DNA of 64,000 nucleotides from Novipirellula herctigrandis (GTDB lineage Bacteria; Planctomycetota; Planctomycetia; Pirellulales; Pirellulaceae): assembly GCA_007859835.1 (NCBI GenBank), contig SJPJ01000001.1:333169-397168 (forward strand), in the 5' to 3' direction. Made by a program: the position numbers and the translations under genes. Shown here piece after piece: positions 55,352 to 63,897 of this stretch. The notes under the pieces are model-generated. The model searched no databases, was not told the origin of the DNA, and saw only the letters and a list, made by a program, of their open reading frames with translations. Every line of letters starts with the position of its first letter. The first letter of the stretch is position 1.

Positions 55352-56503
55352 CTATTTCGGAACAGCGACTTCTTCGCCGAGCACACTTAGAATGAAGTTC
55401 GTTTGTTTCTTGCGAATGTCGGGTTTACTAAATTCTGGGCCACCGTGTCCCGCTCCTTCGATAATGTGAAGCGTGGTTGGAACGTTCGCTGCCTGAAGAG
55501 CTTTGTGCATCGCTTCACTTTGATTCGGAGGCACCGTGCGATCGCTTTTCCCGTGAAGGATCAGAAACGGAGGATCCTCTTTGTCAACATACGTGATCGG
55601 GTTGACTCGTTTGATTCCATCGGGCTTGTCAAGCACACGCCCACCGCCGAGAAGTTTGGATTCCGGAGAACCATCCTTGTTATGACTCTCGAAGCCGTTT
55701 GTAACGACGAATTTGTTAAAATCGGTGGGACCATAAAGGTCAACGACTGCTTGCACGCGGCTCGATTGATCCGGCCAACCGCCATTGCCCTCAAGCTCTG
55801 GGACGTCGCCAGACGTGCCTACCAACGCAGCAAGATGTCCCCCCGCGGAACTGCCACCAACGGCGATACGCTCAGGGTCAATGTTGTATTTCAAAGCGTG
55901 CGCTCGAAGGAAACGAATCGCGCATTTACAGTCTTGGATCTGCGCTGGGAATGACGCCTCTCCGGTCAATCGGTATTCGATCGTTGCCCCCACAAACCCG
56001 TTTTTCACTAGTGGCGTCACTTGGCGAATGCCACCGTCTTTGGTGCCGCCTTGCCAACCCCCGCCATGAATCCATACGTAAACCGGTGCCGGCGCGTCCG
56101 AGCGGTTCTTAGGCAGTACGAGATGCATTGTTAAATCGCGTTGCCCCCCTTTGCCGAAAACCAGATCTCGTTCAATTGCAACATCTCCGGCAGCGGCAAA
56201 ATTTCGCTGCCGCCCCATCCGTGATTGTCTTACCGATGCGGCAAAATCGAGTTGGGTGAGAACATCGTCGCGATCGAGATCAAAGCGTTGAAACAATCGG
56301 GGCGGGCCTTTGAATTCATCCTTGGTCACTTTGCCATCCTTGTTTGCGTCCTCACGCCGCAGAATCTCTTCGAATGTGATTCGAGGTCGCTGAGTCAGTG
56401 GTACCGCTATCGGTTGTCGCGGTGTTTCTGTTTGTGTCTGCTGACCAAAGGCCGAAGTGGCGACCAAGGTCACGATAAGAAATCCAATCTTCGTATGATG
56501 CAT
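55352..56503 (-). CDS. exported EF-hand / alpha-beta hydrolase esterase
   Basis: A 383-residue exported esterase. The ATG at 56503 starts the signal peptide MHHTKIGFLIVTLVATSAFG. Two calcium-binding EF-hand-like loops follow: DANKDGKVTKDEF (about 53-65) is canonical and DLDRDDVLTQLDF (75-87) is weaker. The hydrolase domain has the oxyanion motif YVWIHGGGWQGG, nucleophile elbow VGGSSAGGHLAA, and PPFLILHGKSDRTVPP with the acid, then EGAGHGGPEF with the catalytic His. It resembles the hormone-sensitive-lipase/BD-FAE group, which deacetylates plant and algal polysaccharides. The EF-hands suggest calcium-dependent folding in seawater. Confidence 0.87.
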   Translation of the reverse strand: MHHTKIGFLIVTLVATSAFGQQTQTETPRQPIAVPLTQRPRITFEEILRREDANKDGKVTKDEFKGPPRLFQRFDLDRDDVLTQLDFAASVRQSRMGRQRNFAAAGDVAIERDLVFGKGGQRDLTMHLVLPKNRSDAPAPVYVWIHGGGWQGGTKDGGIRQVTPLVKNGFVGATIEYRLTGEASFPAQIQDCKCAIRFLRAHALKYNIDPERIAVGGSSAGGHLAALVGTSGDVPELEGNGGWPDQSSRVQAVVDLYGPTDFNKFVVTNGFESHNKDGSPESKLLGGGRVLDKPDGIKRVNPITYVDKEDPPFLILHGKSDRTVPPNQSEAMHKALQAANVPTTLHIIEGAGHGGPEFSKPDIRKKQTNFILSVLGEEVAVPK

Positions 56504-56628
56504 GGTTGCCTCATGTGCGTTGTTTATTGCAGCTTGATAGTATCCAACCAAGCGATCCGCCATGCAACCATGGATCCATCAATTTGATTTGATTGAAGGC
56601 ACTGCGGAACTACGACCGAGCAACGAAA

Positions 56629-56663
56629 AATGGCGAGCGTTTCTTAATGAAACGTTCGCCATT
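56629..56663 (-). terminator. terminator downstream of the repeat-rich secreted protein gene
   Basis: AATGGCGAGCGTTTC (56629-56643) and GAAACGTTCGCCATT (56649-56663) pair over 15 bp with one G-T mismatch; on the minus strand the stem is followed by TTTTTCG. It ends the 56713-57585 gene. Confidence 0.75.
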
Positions 56664-56712
56664 GATTCAATCTCGATCATTGTGAGAGTTATGTTTGGCT
56701 CCGCTACTCGAA

Positions 56713-57585
56713 TCAGCTACGGGAAAAGCTTAGGCCGCCGTTGGTTGCACCATCGAGCTTGAAGGTGAAGCTATTCTCGCTCCCTGTCCACGTTCCCGTC
56801 ATTTGCTGCAAATCGTTGGACCGGACCAAGGTCAGTTGACCGTTTTCGAGTCGGAATTGGCCGCTGAAACTGCTGGACTTGCCCTCTTTTGTCGCTGTCC
56901 AAGCGAAGCTGCCATCGTTGTTCAATTTCAGATCTACCGATTGGTTTCCAGGCAAGCTAACTTTCCAGCTGCCGACATGGCTGGCGACCGGCTGTGAAGT
57001 GGATGTCGGTGAAGCCGCAGCGGTAAACTCTGGAATTTGCGACGCGGTCGTCGCTGCATTCTCCGTTGCCGGTGCGTTCAACGACGCCAGCATCTGCAAC
57101 GCGGACGATTCGGAGTTCGTTGACGTTGTCGCTTGCTGAACGACTACTGATGGTTTCTGTGCCGCGGCAACCGAACGTCCCGGCGAAGAGTTGCGTTGTG
57201 TCTTTGGAGTCGGTTGCGAAACAACGCGGGGTCTTGGGACCGATTGTGTGGGTGCAGATTGTACCGGGGCCGCTTGTACCGGGGCCGCTTGGATCGGGGC
57301 CGCTTGGATCGGGGCCGCTTGGATCGGAAGCGATTGGTAACTGACTTGTGAAGTAGCGGGAGCGTAAGTCGGCTGCTGGTAGGCAGGTTGTGAGTATACC
57401 GATTGCGAATAGCTTGGCTGATGGTAAGCAGGTTGTGAGTAGGAAGGCCGCGAATAGGAGGGACGCGAGACCGATCGGCGAAAACCGCCGCCACCGCCAC
57501 ATGCTTGCGCCGAAGGAATACCGGAGGTAGCTAAGGATGTTGCGGCAGCGAAAGCGACGACGATGTTTTTGAATGAACGTTTCAT
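56713..57585 (-). CDS. secreted Ser/Tyr/Pro/Gln-rich repeat protein with beta-barrel-like C-terminal module
   Basis: A 290-residue exported protein with no known function. Signal peptide MKRSFKNIVVAFAAATSLAT; then CGGGGGFRRS, then imperfect S-x-P-[SA]-Y repeats (RPSYSRPSYSQPAYHQPSY), then five PIQAA/PVQAA units encoded by a 15-bp tandem repeat (57261-57335). The C-terminal 80 residues (VGSWKVSLPGNQSVDLKLNN onward, ending FKLDGATNGGLSFSRS) form a beta-rich module whose pattern recurs at the C-terminus of the protein at 59097-60002. The repeats suggest an extended stalk, and the module perhaps a small ligand- or lipid-binding barrel. First of several small exported proteins between 56.7 and 61.6 kb. 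Confidence 0.7.
   Translation of the reverse strand: MKRSFKNIVVAFAAATSLATSGIPSAQACGGGGGFRRSVSRPSYSRPSYSQPAYHQPSYSQSVYSQPAYQQPTYAPATSQVSYQSLPIQAAPIQAAPIQAAPVQAAPVQSAPTQSVPRPRVVSQPTPKTQRNSSPGRSVAAAQKPSVVVQQATTSTNSESSALQMLASLNAPATENAATTASQIPEFTAAASPTSTSQPVASHVGSWKVSLPGNQSVDLKLNNDGSFAWTATKEGKSSSFSGQFRLENGQLTLVRSNDLQQMTGTWTGSENSFTFKLDGATNGGLSFSRS
57261..57335 (-). repeat. in-frame 15-bp x 5 tandem repeat (PIQAA/PVQAA)
   Basis: Two copies of GTACCGGGGCCGCTT, two of GGATCGGGGCCGCTT and one diverged copy follow one another from 57261 to 57335. The pairwise identity of neighbouring copies shows stepwise duplication. Confidence 0.95.
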
Positions 57586-57818
57586 GGTTTCGATTCCTAA
57601 TTACATGATAATGAGTGTGAGTTGCGGCGATTTGTCTTCTCTTGTGATCGCCTTCTAATACACCAAGCGAGACGCCGACCAAAGCGTTACAAGCTTTCCC
57701 AAGAAATTTTTCCCGCACACCCTATCGGTTTGAAAAGTGGCAAGTCCGCGATCGTGCCCGAGACCTTGCCGTGGCGCAAATTTCGCACTCGCGGATACTT
57801 CACAAGTCAAGCCGCCAA

Positions 57819-59015
57819 TCAGTTCGCCAACCATGAAGCAAGCGTTTCCTTTGCGGTCTTTTCCTCTGTTTTTGGCTTTAATTCCTTGTTCATGGCCGAG
57901 GCGATGCGGGCAACATATTCGATCGTTCCTTCGAGTGCCTCATCGGGAGCTGTGGCATCAAGCTTCGCGACGAAAATCACCAAATGTTCGCCTGAAGCAT
58001 TCTTTTCAACCGCCCACGATCCAATTTTGGTGGCCGAACTTTGGCGAAGCAGACGCATCATCAAGTCCGCTTTCGGTGCATCCTTGGAAACTGAAACCAG
58101 CGACCATATTTTTCGCACGTCCGCTCGTTTAAAGTACTCGGTGTCTTTGGCCACGAAGACCACTTGCGACTTACCCTCGGATAACGTTTGCTCGATTTCG
58201 TAATGACCCGTTGCATGTTTTTGATGTTTGATGTTCGCGGAATCGAGCAATTGCTTGGTCGGCAGTGGAGCTTGTTTCCAGTTGCTGCTAATGAACGACT
58301 TGATTTCGGTGACGTCGACACAGTAGCTGACCAAGGCGTTTTGCGGTGAAAACGACTGGGCGATGGCAATCAGTTTGCCCTCGCCATCGACCACTGGGCC
58401 TCCACTATCGCCAGGTTTGATGGGGCTTTGGATTTCGACGACCTGGAATTCGTGCTCGCCATGATTCGACTTAAACTTCTTGTCGTAGACGGTTCGAACC
58501 GTGCCCGAGGTATTGACCCACAACACATCACTGCCGCCGGGATTTCCGATCACGTCGACTGGTGAGCCCGTTTTCGTGCTCGATTCCGCCAACTCAATCA
58601 CTTTTGCTCGCTCAGGGACCTTGGGCAGCTGAATCAAAGCCAGATCCAATTTGCGGTCAATCGCAACCACTTTGCCCGGTTGGGCGAGTTTCAAGACATT
58701 ATCAAGGTAGTGTTTACGCTTCACCTTCGGCAAATCGTTGACCAGGTCGGGAAAAAACACCACTGCCGACCGACTGTCTCCGACGACGTGCGCGTTGGTC
58801 AAAACAAGCCGCTTTTCCTTGTCAACAAACACGCCAGTTCCCGTCGACGTTTCATCATCGGCATCGCTAGTGATGATCCACACCGTTGATTTAAGCGTTT
58901 GTGAGTACTTGTCGGCATCCGCGGAAGCGTTTTCCATCGGCAGCGTCAGAAAGCACGTCGCGAAAAGGCCGCAAATGATTGGCGGTAGTGACTGTTTTGA
59001 ATGGAGCAAGCTCAT
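57819..59015 (-). CDS. exported trypsin-like (S1C/HtrA-type) serine protease
   Basis: A 398-residue exported serine protease. Signal peptide SKQSLPPIICGLFATCFLTL; AGGTGA ribosome-binding site upstream. The catalytic triad is readable: VLTNAHVVGDS (His), KLDLALIQLPKV (Asp) and PIKPGDSGGPVVDGEG (Ser). No recognisable PDZ domain follows; instead a helical, charged region of about 170 residues of unknown function ends the protein, so it differs from classical DegP. It lies between two genes encoding exported proteins on the same strand, the upstream one ending 81 bp before it. Confidence 0.85.
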   Translation of the reverse strand: MSLLHSKQSLPPIICGLFATCFLTLPMENASADADKYSQTLKSTVWIITSDADDETSTGTGVFVDKEKRLVLTNAHVVGDSRSAVVFFPDLVNDLPKVKRKHYLDNVLKLAQPGKVVAIDRKLDLALIQLPKVPERAKVIELAESSTKTGSPVDVIGNPGGSDVLWVNTSGTVRTVYDKKFKSNHGEHEFQVVEIQSPIKPGDSGGPVVDGEGKLIAIAQSFSPQNALVSYCVDVTEIKSFISSNWKQAPLPTKQLLDSANIKHQKHATGHYEIEQTLSEGKSQVVFVAKDTEYFKRADVRKIWSLVSVSKDAPKADLMMRLLRQSSATKIGSWAVEKNASGEHLVIFVAKLDATAPDEALEGTIEYVARIASAMNKELKPKTEEKTAKETLASWLAN

Positions 59016-59096
59016 GGTATCACCTGTGGATGTTTTGTCGGGAATGGTTGGGGGCTCTAATTCAAAGCGGGAAAGTGGCGAAAGTGTTACAGACCG

Positions 59097-60002
59097 TTAT
59101 TTAGCTATCTTGAAATCCAAAGTCACAGCAGCGTTTCCCTTCGCATCGATCACTGCCAGCCGGAAACTCTCGGCTGTGGATTGCGAAACCGTACAGTTGA
59201 GCGTCGTCTTGTCGTCACCTGCCAAGGTCAACTTGTTTCCCGAACGTGACGCTTTGCCCTTTGATACAGTCGATTTGCCCGATTTGATATGAACCAATTG
59301 AAAACGGGCGTTGGAGCTAATTTGGATCGCAAACGCTTCGCCACTTGGCAACGACGCAGACCAGGTTCCCACGAGTGAAAACCACGTCTTTTCCTGTCGA
59401 GAGTCGGTTTTCCGGGCGATACCCGGATCATTTTTCTCCTCGGTCGTGGACCAAAGTTTGGCGTTTTGATCGGCCAAATTCGCCCGCTTGAGCAGATCGG
59501 CTTTCAAATCGGTCGCCGTGATGTCGCGATTGTCAAACGACCATCGCAATTGGATGCGTTTAGTATCGCTCTGATAGGCAAAGAACGCACCGTTTGCTGC
59601 GTCCCCGGCGGTCAGCAGCTGCAACAGCGTTTCTTTGTCGAGGCCTTGGCTCGCATCCACCTTAGCAAGCGACATTTCACAGACGATCCGATCTTTGTCG
59701 ACGTCTACGGTCATCGTGACGGGGAATGACCATCCGGCGTGTTTCAACTGAAATGCCGCCGAATTGCCTTTCGCTTTCGCGTCGTACCCGGCTGCCGTCA
59801 AGGTTCGCACTAGTAACGCGGTACTGGTGATTCGTCCGATTCGTTGGTCTTTCTCGATCACCGCGACCTCTTTCACTGTTTCGATGTCTTTCTCGAACAC
59901 CGATTCCATGGCGACTTGTGAAAACAGGGTCTCGTCAGCGTCAACGGAAACAACGTGGCTTAGCAATGTGAGCAGTACGGCAGTGGTAAGTCGGAAACGC
60001 AT
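59097..60002 (-). CDS. exported YbjN-like protein with C-terminal beta module
   Basis: A 301-residue exported protein. The ATG at 60002 begins the signal peptide MRFRLTTAVLLTLLSHVVSV. Residues about 35-165 resemble a YbjN/type III-chaperone-like fold (RITSTALLVRTLTAAGYDAK, FPVTMTVDVDKDRIVCEMSL, ETLLQLLTAGDAANGAFFAY). The C-terminal part from VGTWSASLPSGEAFAIQ onward matches, in spacing and motifs (GTW, SLP, LTL, SF), the C-terminal module of the protein at 56713-57585. Function unknown. With the protease downstream it may form an envelope quality-control group; that is inference from position. Confidence 0.65.
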   Translation of the reverse strand: MRFRLTTAVLLTLLSHVVSVDADETLFSQVAMESVFEKDIETVKEVAVIEKDQRIGRITSTALLVRTLTAAGYDAKAKGNSAAFQLKHAGWSFPVTMTVDVDKDRIVCEMSLAKVDASQGLDKETLLQLLTAGDAANGAFFAYQSDTKRIQLRWSFDNRDITATDLKADLLKRANLADQNAKLWSTTEEKNDPGIARKTDSRQEKTWFSLVGTWSASLPSGEAFAIQISSNARFQLVHIKSGKSTVSKGKASRSGNKLTLAGDDKTTLNCTVSQSTAESFRLAVIDAKGNAAVTLDFKIAK

Positions 60003-60267
60003 GGGCACGCCTTTGGATGTTTCAAGTCGGTTCATTGAGGTCAGGATTCGCGTGACACGCACGCGTTACTACTTATCCCAAGCGAAAAGGGGAGTGGAAT
60101 GTTACGCAGCAGCAAATCGAAAAAGCTTTTTCAAAATTTCCGTAACACATCGGCGATTCATTCGCTTGGCCAGTTAGTCAAGCAGACTCAGCAGCGACGG
60201 AGGGACAACGGCAGACCTCTCGCATGCTTCTATGAAACTTCTCTGCCAAACACTGGAGAACAGTACG

Positions 60268-60663
60268 ATGTTGAACCGAATCCTTTTCGCAGTTGCCCCG
60301 ATGATCTTGGTCGCTAGCTCGGTTGTCGCCGAGGACAACTTGTTGTCCAAAATCGCAAACATGGACCTGAACGACTCGATCGCCTCCGTCACCGACAGTG
60401 ACAATCTTGGCCAAGCCGATGTCGATTCCTTGCTGAACGAGGGCGAAGAAGCGAGTGGTGAAGAGGCGATCGCCGCTTGCTTCCGCCGCATCGGGTATGG
60501 CTATCGACACGGCGGCTACCGTAGCTATCACAGCTACTACCGCCCCTGCTACAACACTTATAGCTACGGCTACTCGTCTTCCTACTACCCACGGTACCGC
60601 AGCTACACGCCGTGCTACAGCTACTACACACCGGTTTACACTAGCTACTGGGGATGCTGGTAA
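60268..60663 (+). CDS. small secreted Tyr-rich protein
   Basis: A 131-residue exported protein. The ATG at 60268 has TGGAGAA upstream. Signal peptide MLNRILFAVAPMILVASSVV. The middle is acidic (MDLNDSIASVTDSDN, DSLLNEGEEASGEEAIA) and the last 55 residues are extremely rich in Tyr, Ser, Arg and Cys (YGYRHGGYRSYHSYYRPCY, ending TSYWGCW). Four cysteines in the tail could form disulfides; Tyr-rich tails can cross-link or coat surfaces. It has its own terminator. No homologue recognised by eye. The divergent gene at 59097-60002 shares its promoter region. Confidence 0.7.
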   Translation: MLNRILFAVAPMILVASSVVAEDNLLSKIANMDLNDSIASVTDSDNLGQADVDSLLNEGEEASGEEAIAACFRRIGYGYRHGGYRSYHSYYRPCYNTYSYGYSSSYYPRYRSYTPCYSYYTPVYTSYWGCW

Positions 60664-60700
60664 CACGATGGTTTGTTGAAGCAGAAACGATCTAACTCTC

Positions 60701-60742
60701 AAGCCCGGCAACCGAGTGCAATCACGGTTACCGGGCTTTTTT
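60701..60742 (+). terminator. terminator after the Tyr-rich protein gene
   Basis: AAGCCCGGCAACCG (60701-60714) and CGGTTACCGGGCTT (60725-60738) pair over 14 bp with one mismatch, followed by TTTT. Confidence 0.85.
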
Positions 60743-60779
60743 AATCAAAAAACAAAACACATTACAAAAGGCAAAACTC

Positions 60780-61586
60780 ATGAACCGTTCCATTCTCAGT
60801 CTCGTCGTCCTAACCGTTGGGCTATCCATCGGCATGTCGCGGCAAGCTCATTCACAACAGGTCAACGCATCCCAACTCTTTGGGCATGTCACGCGCTGTG
60901 ATCATGTGATCGATCTGATTGTTCAGCACGGCGTCAACAACTGCTTCAATCGATCGACATCGCTTCTACAGGCCACACCTTATGGGGCATTTCAGATCCA
61001 AAGCACGGAACTTGGTGATCTCGAAATCATTAGCGTAAACCAAATAGAAAACAGCGATTCCAATTGCGGTCCAACCTTCGCGGTCGTAATCCAAAACCAA
61101 AGTACGCGAAGCGTTTCAGGTTTCCATGTTTCTGCGGTCGCCGTGTTCGGGCGAATTTGTCCAACCTCACCAAGTGTGACAACAAAAATGGACTGTATCG
61201 AGGCGGGACAAGCAACCGAGGTACATCTGCAACTGCCAATCGACGCACTAGCGATGGGCATTCGAAACGGTCAACCTGTTGGTTACCAGCGGTTGGTCAT
61301 CGCAATCGACAGTTACGATGAACTGTTGGAAACCGATGAGGCGAATAACTTAAAAGCGTATGATGCCGCATCGATCGCGTTCGTTGCAACGGTATCAGAG
61401 CAAGCGGTTCAGGCCGTTACGGACGTTAACGAAACGGTTCAAACGCAAACGCATTCAATCACTCCGCAAACTGCGTCGCCCCAAACAATAGCACCTGTCG
61501 TTGAGGCAAAGCCGGATGCACTCCGTTCGGCAATCAAGATGCTCGATACTGGCAGCACGATTAGCGCTGCCGCCAGTCAACTGTGA
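60780..61586 (+). CDS. secreted CARDB-like beta-sandwich protein
   Basis: A 268-residue exported protein. Signal peptide MNRSILSLVVLTVGLSIGMS. Residues about 80-195 resemble a CARDB/immunoglobulin-like adhesion fold: FAVVIQNQSTRSVSGFHVSA, GQATEVHLQLPIDALAMG, and the hallmark end ETDEANNLKAYDA (typical D-E-x-N-N-L). The C-terminal tail is Thr/Gln/Pro-rich and probably disordered. Likely an adhesion or scaffolding component of the cell surface. It follows the Tyr-rich gene but behind a terminator, so it should have its own promoter. Confidence 0.7.
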   Translation: MNRSILSLVVLTVGLSIGMSRQAHSQQVNASQLFGHVTRCDHVIDLIVQHGVNNCFNRSTSLLQATPYGAFQIQSTELGDLEIISVNQIENSDSNCGPTFAVVIQNQSTRSVSGFHVSAVAVFGRICPTSPSVTTKMDCIEAGQATEVHLQLPIDALAMGIRNGQPVGYQRLVIAIDSYDELLETDEANNLKAYDAASIAFVATVSEQAVQAVTDVNETVQTQTHSITPQTASPQTIAPVVEAKPDALRSAIKMLDTGSTISAAASQL

Positions 61587-61671
61587 ACCTTGTAGAAATT
61601 GCATGCCTCGCAGGTGAAACGCAACGCAGGCTGCCGGCCTGCAACTGCCGTTGGAAATCGTCAGCTTGTGT

Positions 61672-63897
61672 TTAGGAATCCACCTCGCCAGGAACCGACG
61701 ATACTTTCCTGGATAAGACCGTTCCCATCATGCCCCACGCGTTGACGATCACACGGTAGGCGAAAAACGAAGCCAATAGACCAAGTAACGCGGCTCCGAT
61801 CACCGTCAAACGAAAGCCCTGCGAAGCGGTCTCGCTCAAAATCATTAACATCGCACCGAGTAGCGGAATGACTGCCGCGATCAACAAATAGTATTCGCAG
61901 CGACGCTCCATCTGCTTCGCACGTTGGTCAAATTCACGGTCCTGCATCGTACCGCTCAAACAAAGCGGATAAAAAACGTGCGTCGACAGCAATGCCATAC
62001 CAAAAAAAGGATAGATCATTGCCACACCGCCACAAATCATCGACGAGAGGACGAAATGCACAGCCTGCGTCCATACAAACTCGTGAAAGAGTGTCGACAT
62101 GACAAGCGAAAACACAATGCCCGACGTCAACCACAACGAACCACTCAACCTCGCTGCACGATGTCCCAGTTCTAACGCTTCTCCTAAGTCGGCTGAATCG
62201 ACTCGTACGCCACGCCTTGCTGCATCCACTGCGCGAACGATCCTTCGCGAATACCAAATCACAACGCATGCGGCAAACGGGAAAACTGTCAAGTTGACGA
62301 ACCACGAAACTTGCTGGAGTCCCAAACGCATTCCATCGGTCGACATCACCTGTTGGTAGTTGTATTCGTAGTTAAGAATTCCGGCAGCCATGTTTGGTAA
62401 CAGAATGACGGTCGACGCAACCACCCACGGTGGCCATTTCGCAACCCTAAGGCTGAACGATTTTTCAGCGGGATCAAACAAAGCTGCCGCTTCGGGGTGA
62501 AGCGACAACCGCAATCGACCTGCCATTTCGTCGCCATCGACAAAACGATCTTCGGGAGAATGCGATAAAGCTTTACGCAATACTTTCTCCAACACTCGCT
62601 CCGATGCACTACCGAATTGACGCGGCGCGGTCAATGGTTTGCTACGCGAAACTAACTGTGACTGCACCGCTTCGCTCCACGACATAGCGTAACGATCGTA
62701 ATCAAACGGACGCTCGCCCTGCCATAGTTCCCAAAGAAGAACCCCCAGCGAATACAGGTCGGCGCGTTCTTGAACCTGTTCAGGTTTGTCGAGTGCTTCG
62801 GCGCTGATCGCGCGCAAATGCTCGGGCGCCATATAGCCGATTGATCCACCGAATGACGCAGCGGCGCCCGCACGACCCGCAGCACCGGCGAAACTGACAT
62901 TGAAATCGGCCAACTGGGGGATGCACTCGGCGGACAACAACACGTTTGCCGGCTTTACGTCGCGATGTAGAACGCCGTGTCGATGTGCTTCACCAAGCGC
63001 CTTAGCCATCTGGACTCCCATCCAGGCAACCACTGCTGGCCACGGAGCCGATCGAATCCATTGACGAACCAATGAACGCTCGGGGACCGCCTGAGCGGCT
63101 CGCAACAAATTCCCATCAACAGCATCCACCAACAATCGGCTATCGCAATGCCCGTCTTGGCAATCTCGCGCGGCATAAACAACATCGGACAATGTGCCAC
63201 CGGGATGGTACTGCATGTAAAGCAAATGCAGACCCTGTTCCAAATCCGTTCGCTGGTCAAACACACGAACGATATTGGGATGGTCGAACTGAGCAAGTGC
63301 TTGGGATTCGTCGCCGCCGCCGCGTGAAATTTTTAGAGCGACAAGACGGTGCATCGAAACTTGCCGGGCCAAATAAACATGCGCGAATGCGCCTTGCCCA
63401 AGTTTTTGAATCAACAAGAAATCGTCGACCTGGCTACCCAACGGTAACTCAGGCGGTACCGAACGCGTTCGAACCGCCCCGGTTACTTCAGCCGAGTGGA
63501 GTAGTGGATGCAGAAGCTCGGCGTGTTGCGGAAAGCGTTCGCAGTAGTCTTCGTATGAGCAATCTTGACCTGCGTCCTTTCGTAACTGGATCTCTTCCAT
63601 CACCATGTCGAGCGGCACCTTCGATACCGACAATCGGTCCGGCATCGCTTCGATATAATCCTCAATCCGTTCGATCGTCCCTTTATCGGCCGCCAAAGCC
63701 ATGTTTAGTTTGATCAATTCCACCAGGACAAAGTGTTGCGTTTCGGTGTCCGTTTCGGGCAACATTTCTTGAAGACGCAGACGCTCGCCACAATGCCCTT
63801 GAATTGCTAACCGTTCCAACGCCAATTCGATGTTCGCATCGGCGTTCGCTTCGGCATCAAGCTTTGCTTTTTCAGAGGAAGCCATCGGGTCCGTCAT
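61672..63897 (-). CDS. membrane Ser/Thr protein kinase with DFN instead of DFG
   Basis: A 741-residue membrane kinase; start ATG at 63897 or 63885. The N-terminus (about 1-140) is the helical region often found before planctomycete kinases (RIEDYIEAMPDRL, SYEDYCERFPQHAELLHPLL). Kinase domain about 150-460: LGQGAFAHVYLARQ, LVALKISRGG (Lys), VLHRDVKPANVLLS, LADFNVSFAG where Asn replaces the DFG Gly, YMAPEHL and DLYSLGVLLWELWQGERPF. The C-terminal 250 residues hold about six membrane segments (VVASTVILLPNMAAGIL, WFVNLTVFPFAACVVIW, FVLSSMICGGVAMIYPFFGM, YYLLIAAVIPLLGAMLMI and others). Lys, HRD Asp and DFN Asp are kept, so it may be active. The signal sensed is unknown. Confidence 0.85.
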   Translation of the reverse strand: MTDPMASSEKAKLDAEANADANIELALERLAIQGHCGERLRLQEMLPETDTETQHFVLVELIKLNMALAADKGTIERIEDYIEAMPDRLSVSKVPLDMVMEEIQLRKDAGQDCSYEDYCERFPQHAELLHPLLHSAEVTGAVRTRSVPPELPLGSQVDDFLLIQKLGQGAFAHVYLARQVSMHRLVALKISRGGGDESQALAQFDHPNIVRVFDQRTDLEQGLHLLYMQYHPGGTLSDVVYAARDCQDGHCDSRLLVDAVDGNLLRAAQAVPERSLVRQWIRSAPWPAVVAWMGVQMAKALGEAHRHGVLHRDVKPANVLLSAECIPQLADFNVSFAGAAGRAGAAASFGGSIGYMAPEHLRAISAEALDKPEQVQERADLYSLGVLLWELWQGERPFDYDRYAMSWSEAVQSQLVSRSKPLTAPRQFGSASERVLEKVLRKALSHSPEDRFVDGDEMAGRLRLSLHPEAAALFDPAEKSFSLRVAKWPPWVVASTVILLPNMAAGILNYEYNYQQVMSTDGMRLGLQQVSWFVNLTVFPFAACVVIWYSRRIVRAVDAARRGVRVDSADLGEALELGHRAARLSGSLWLTSGIVFSLVMSTLFHEFVWTQAVHFVLSSMICGGVAMIYPFFGMALLSTHVFYPLCLSGTMQDREFDQRAKQMERRCEYYLLIAAVIPLLGAMLMILSETASQGFRLTVIGAALLGLLASFFAYRVIVNAWGMMGTVLSRKVSSVPGEVDS

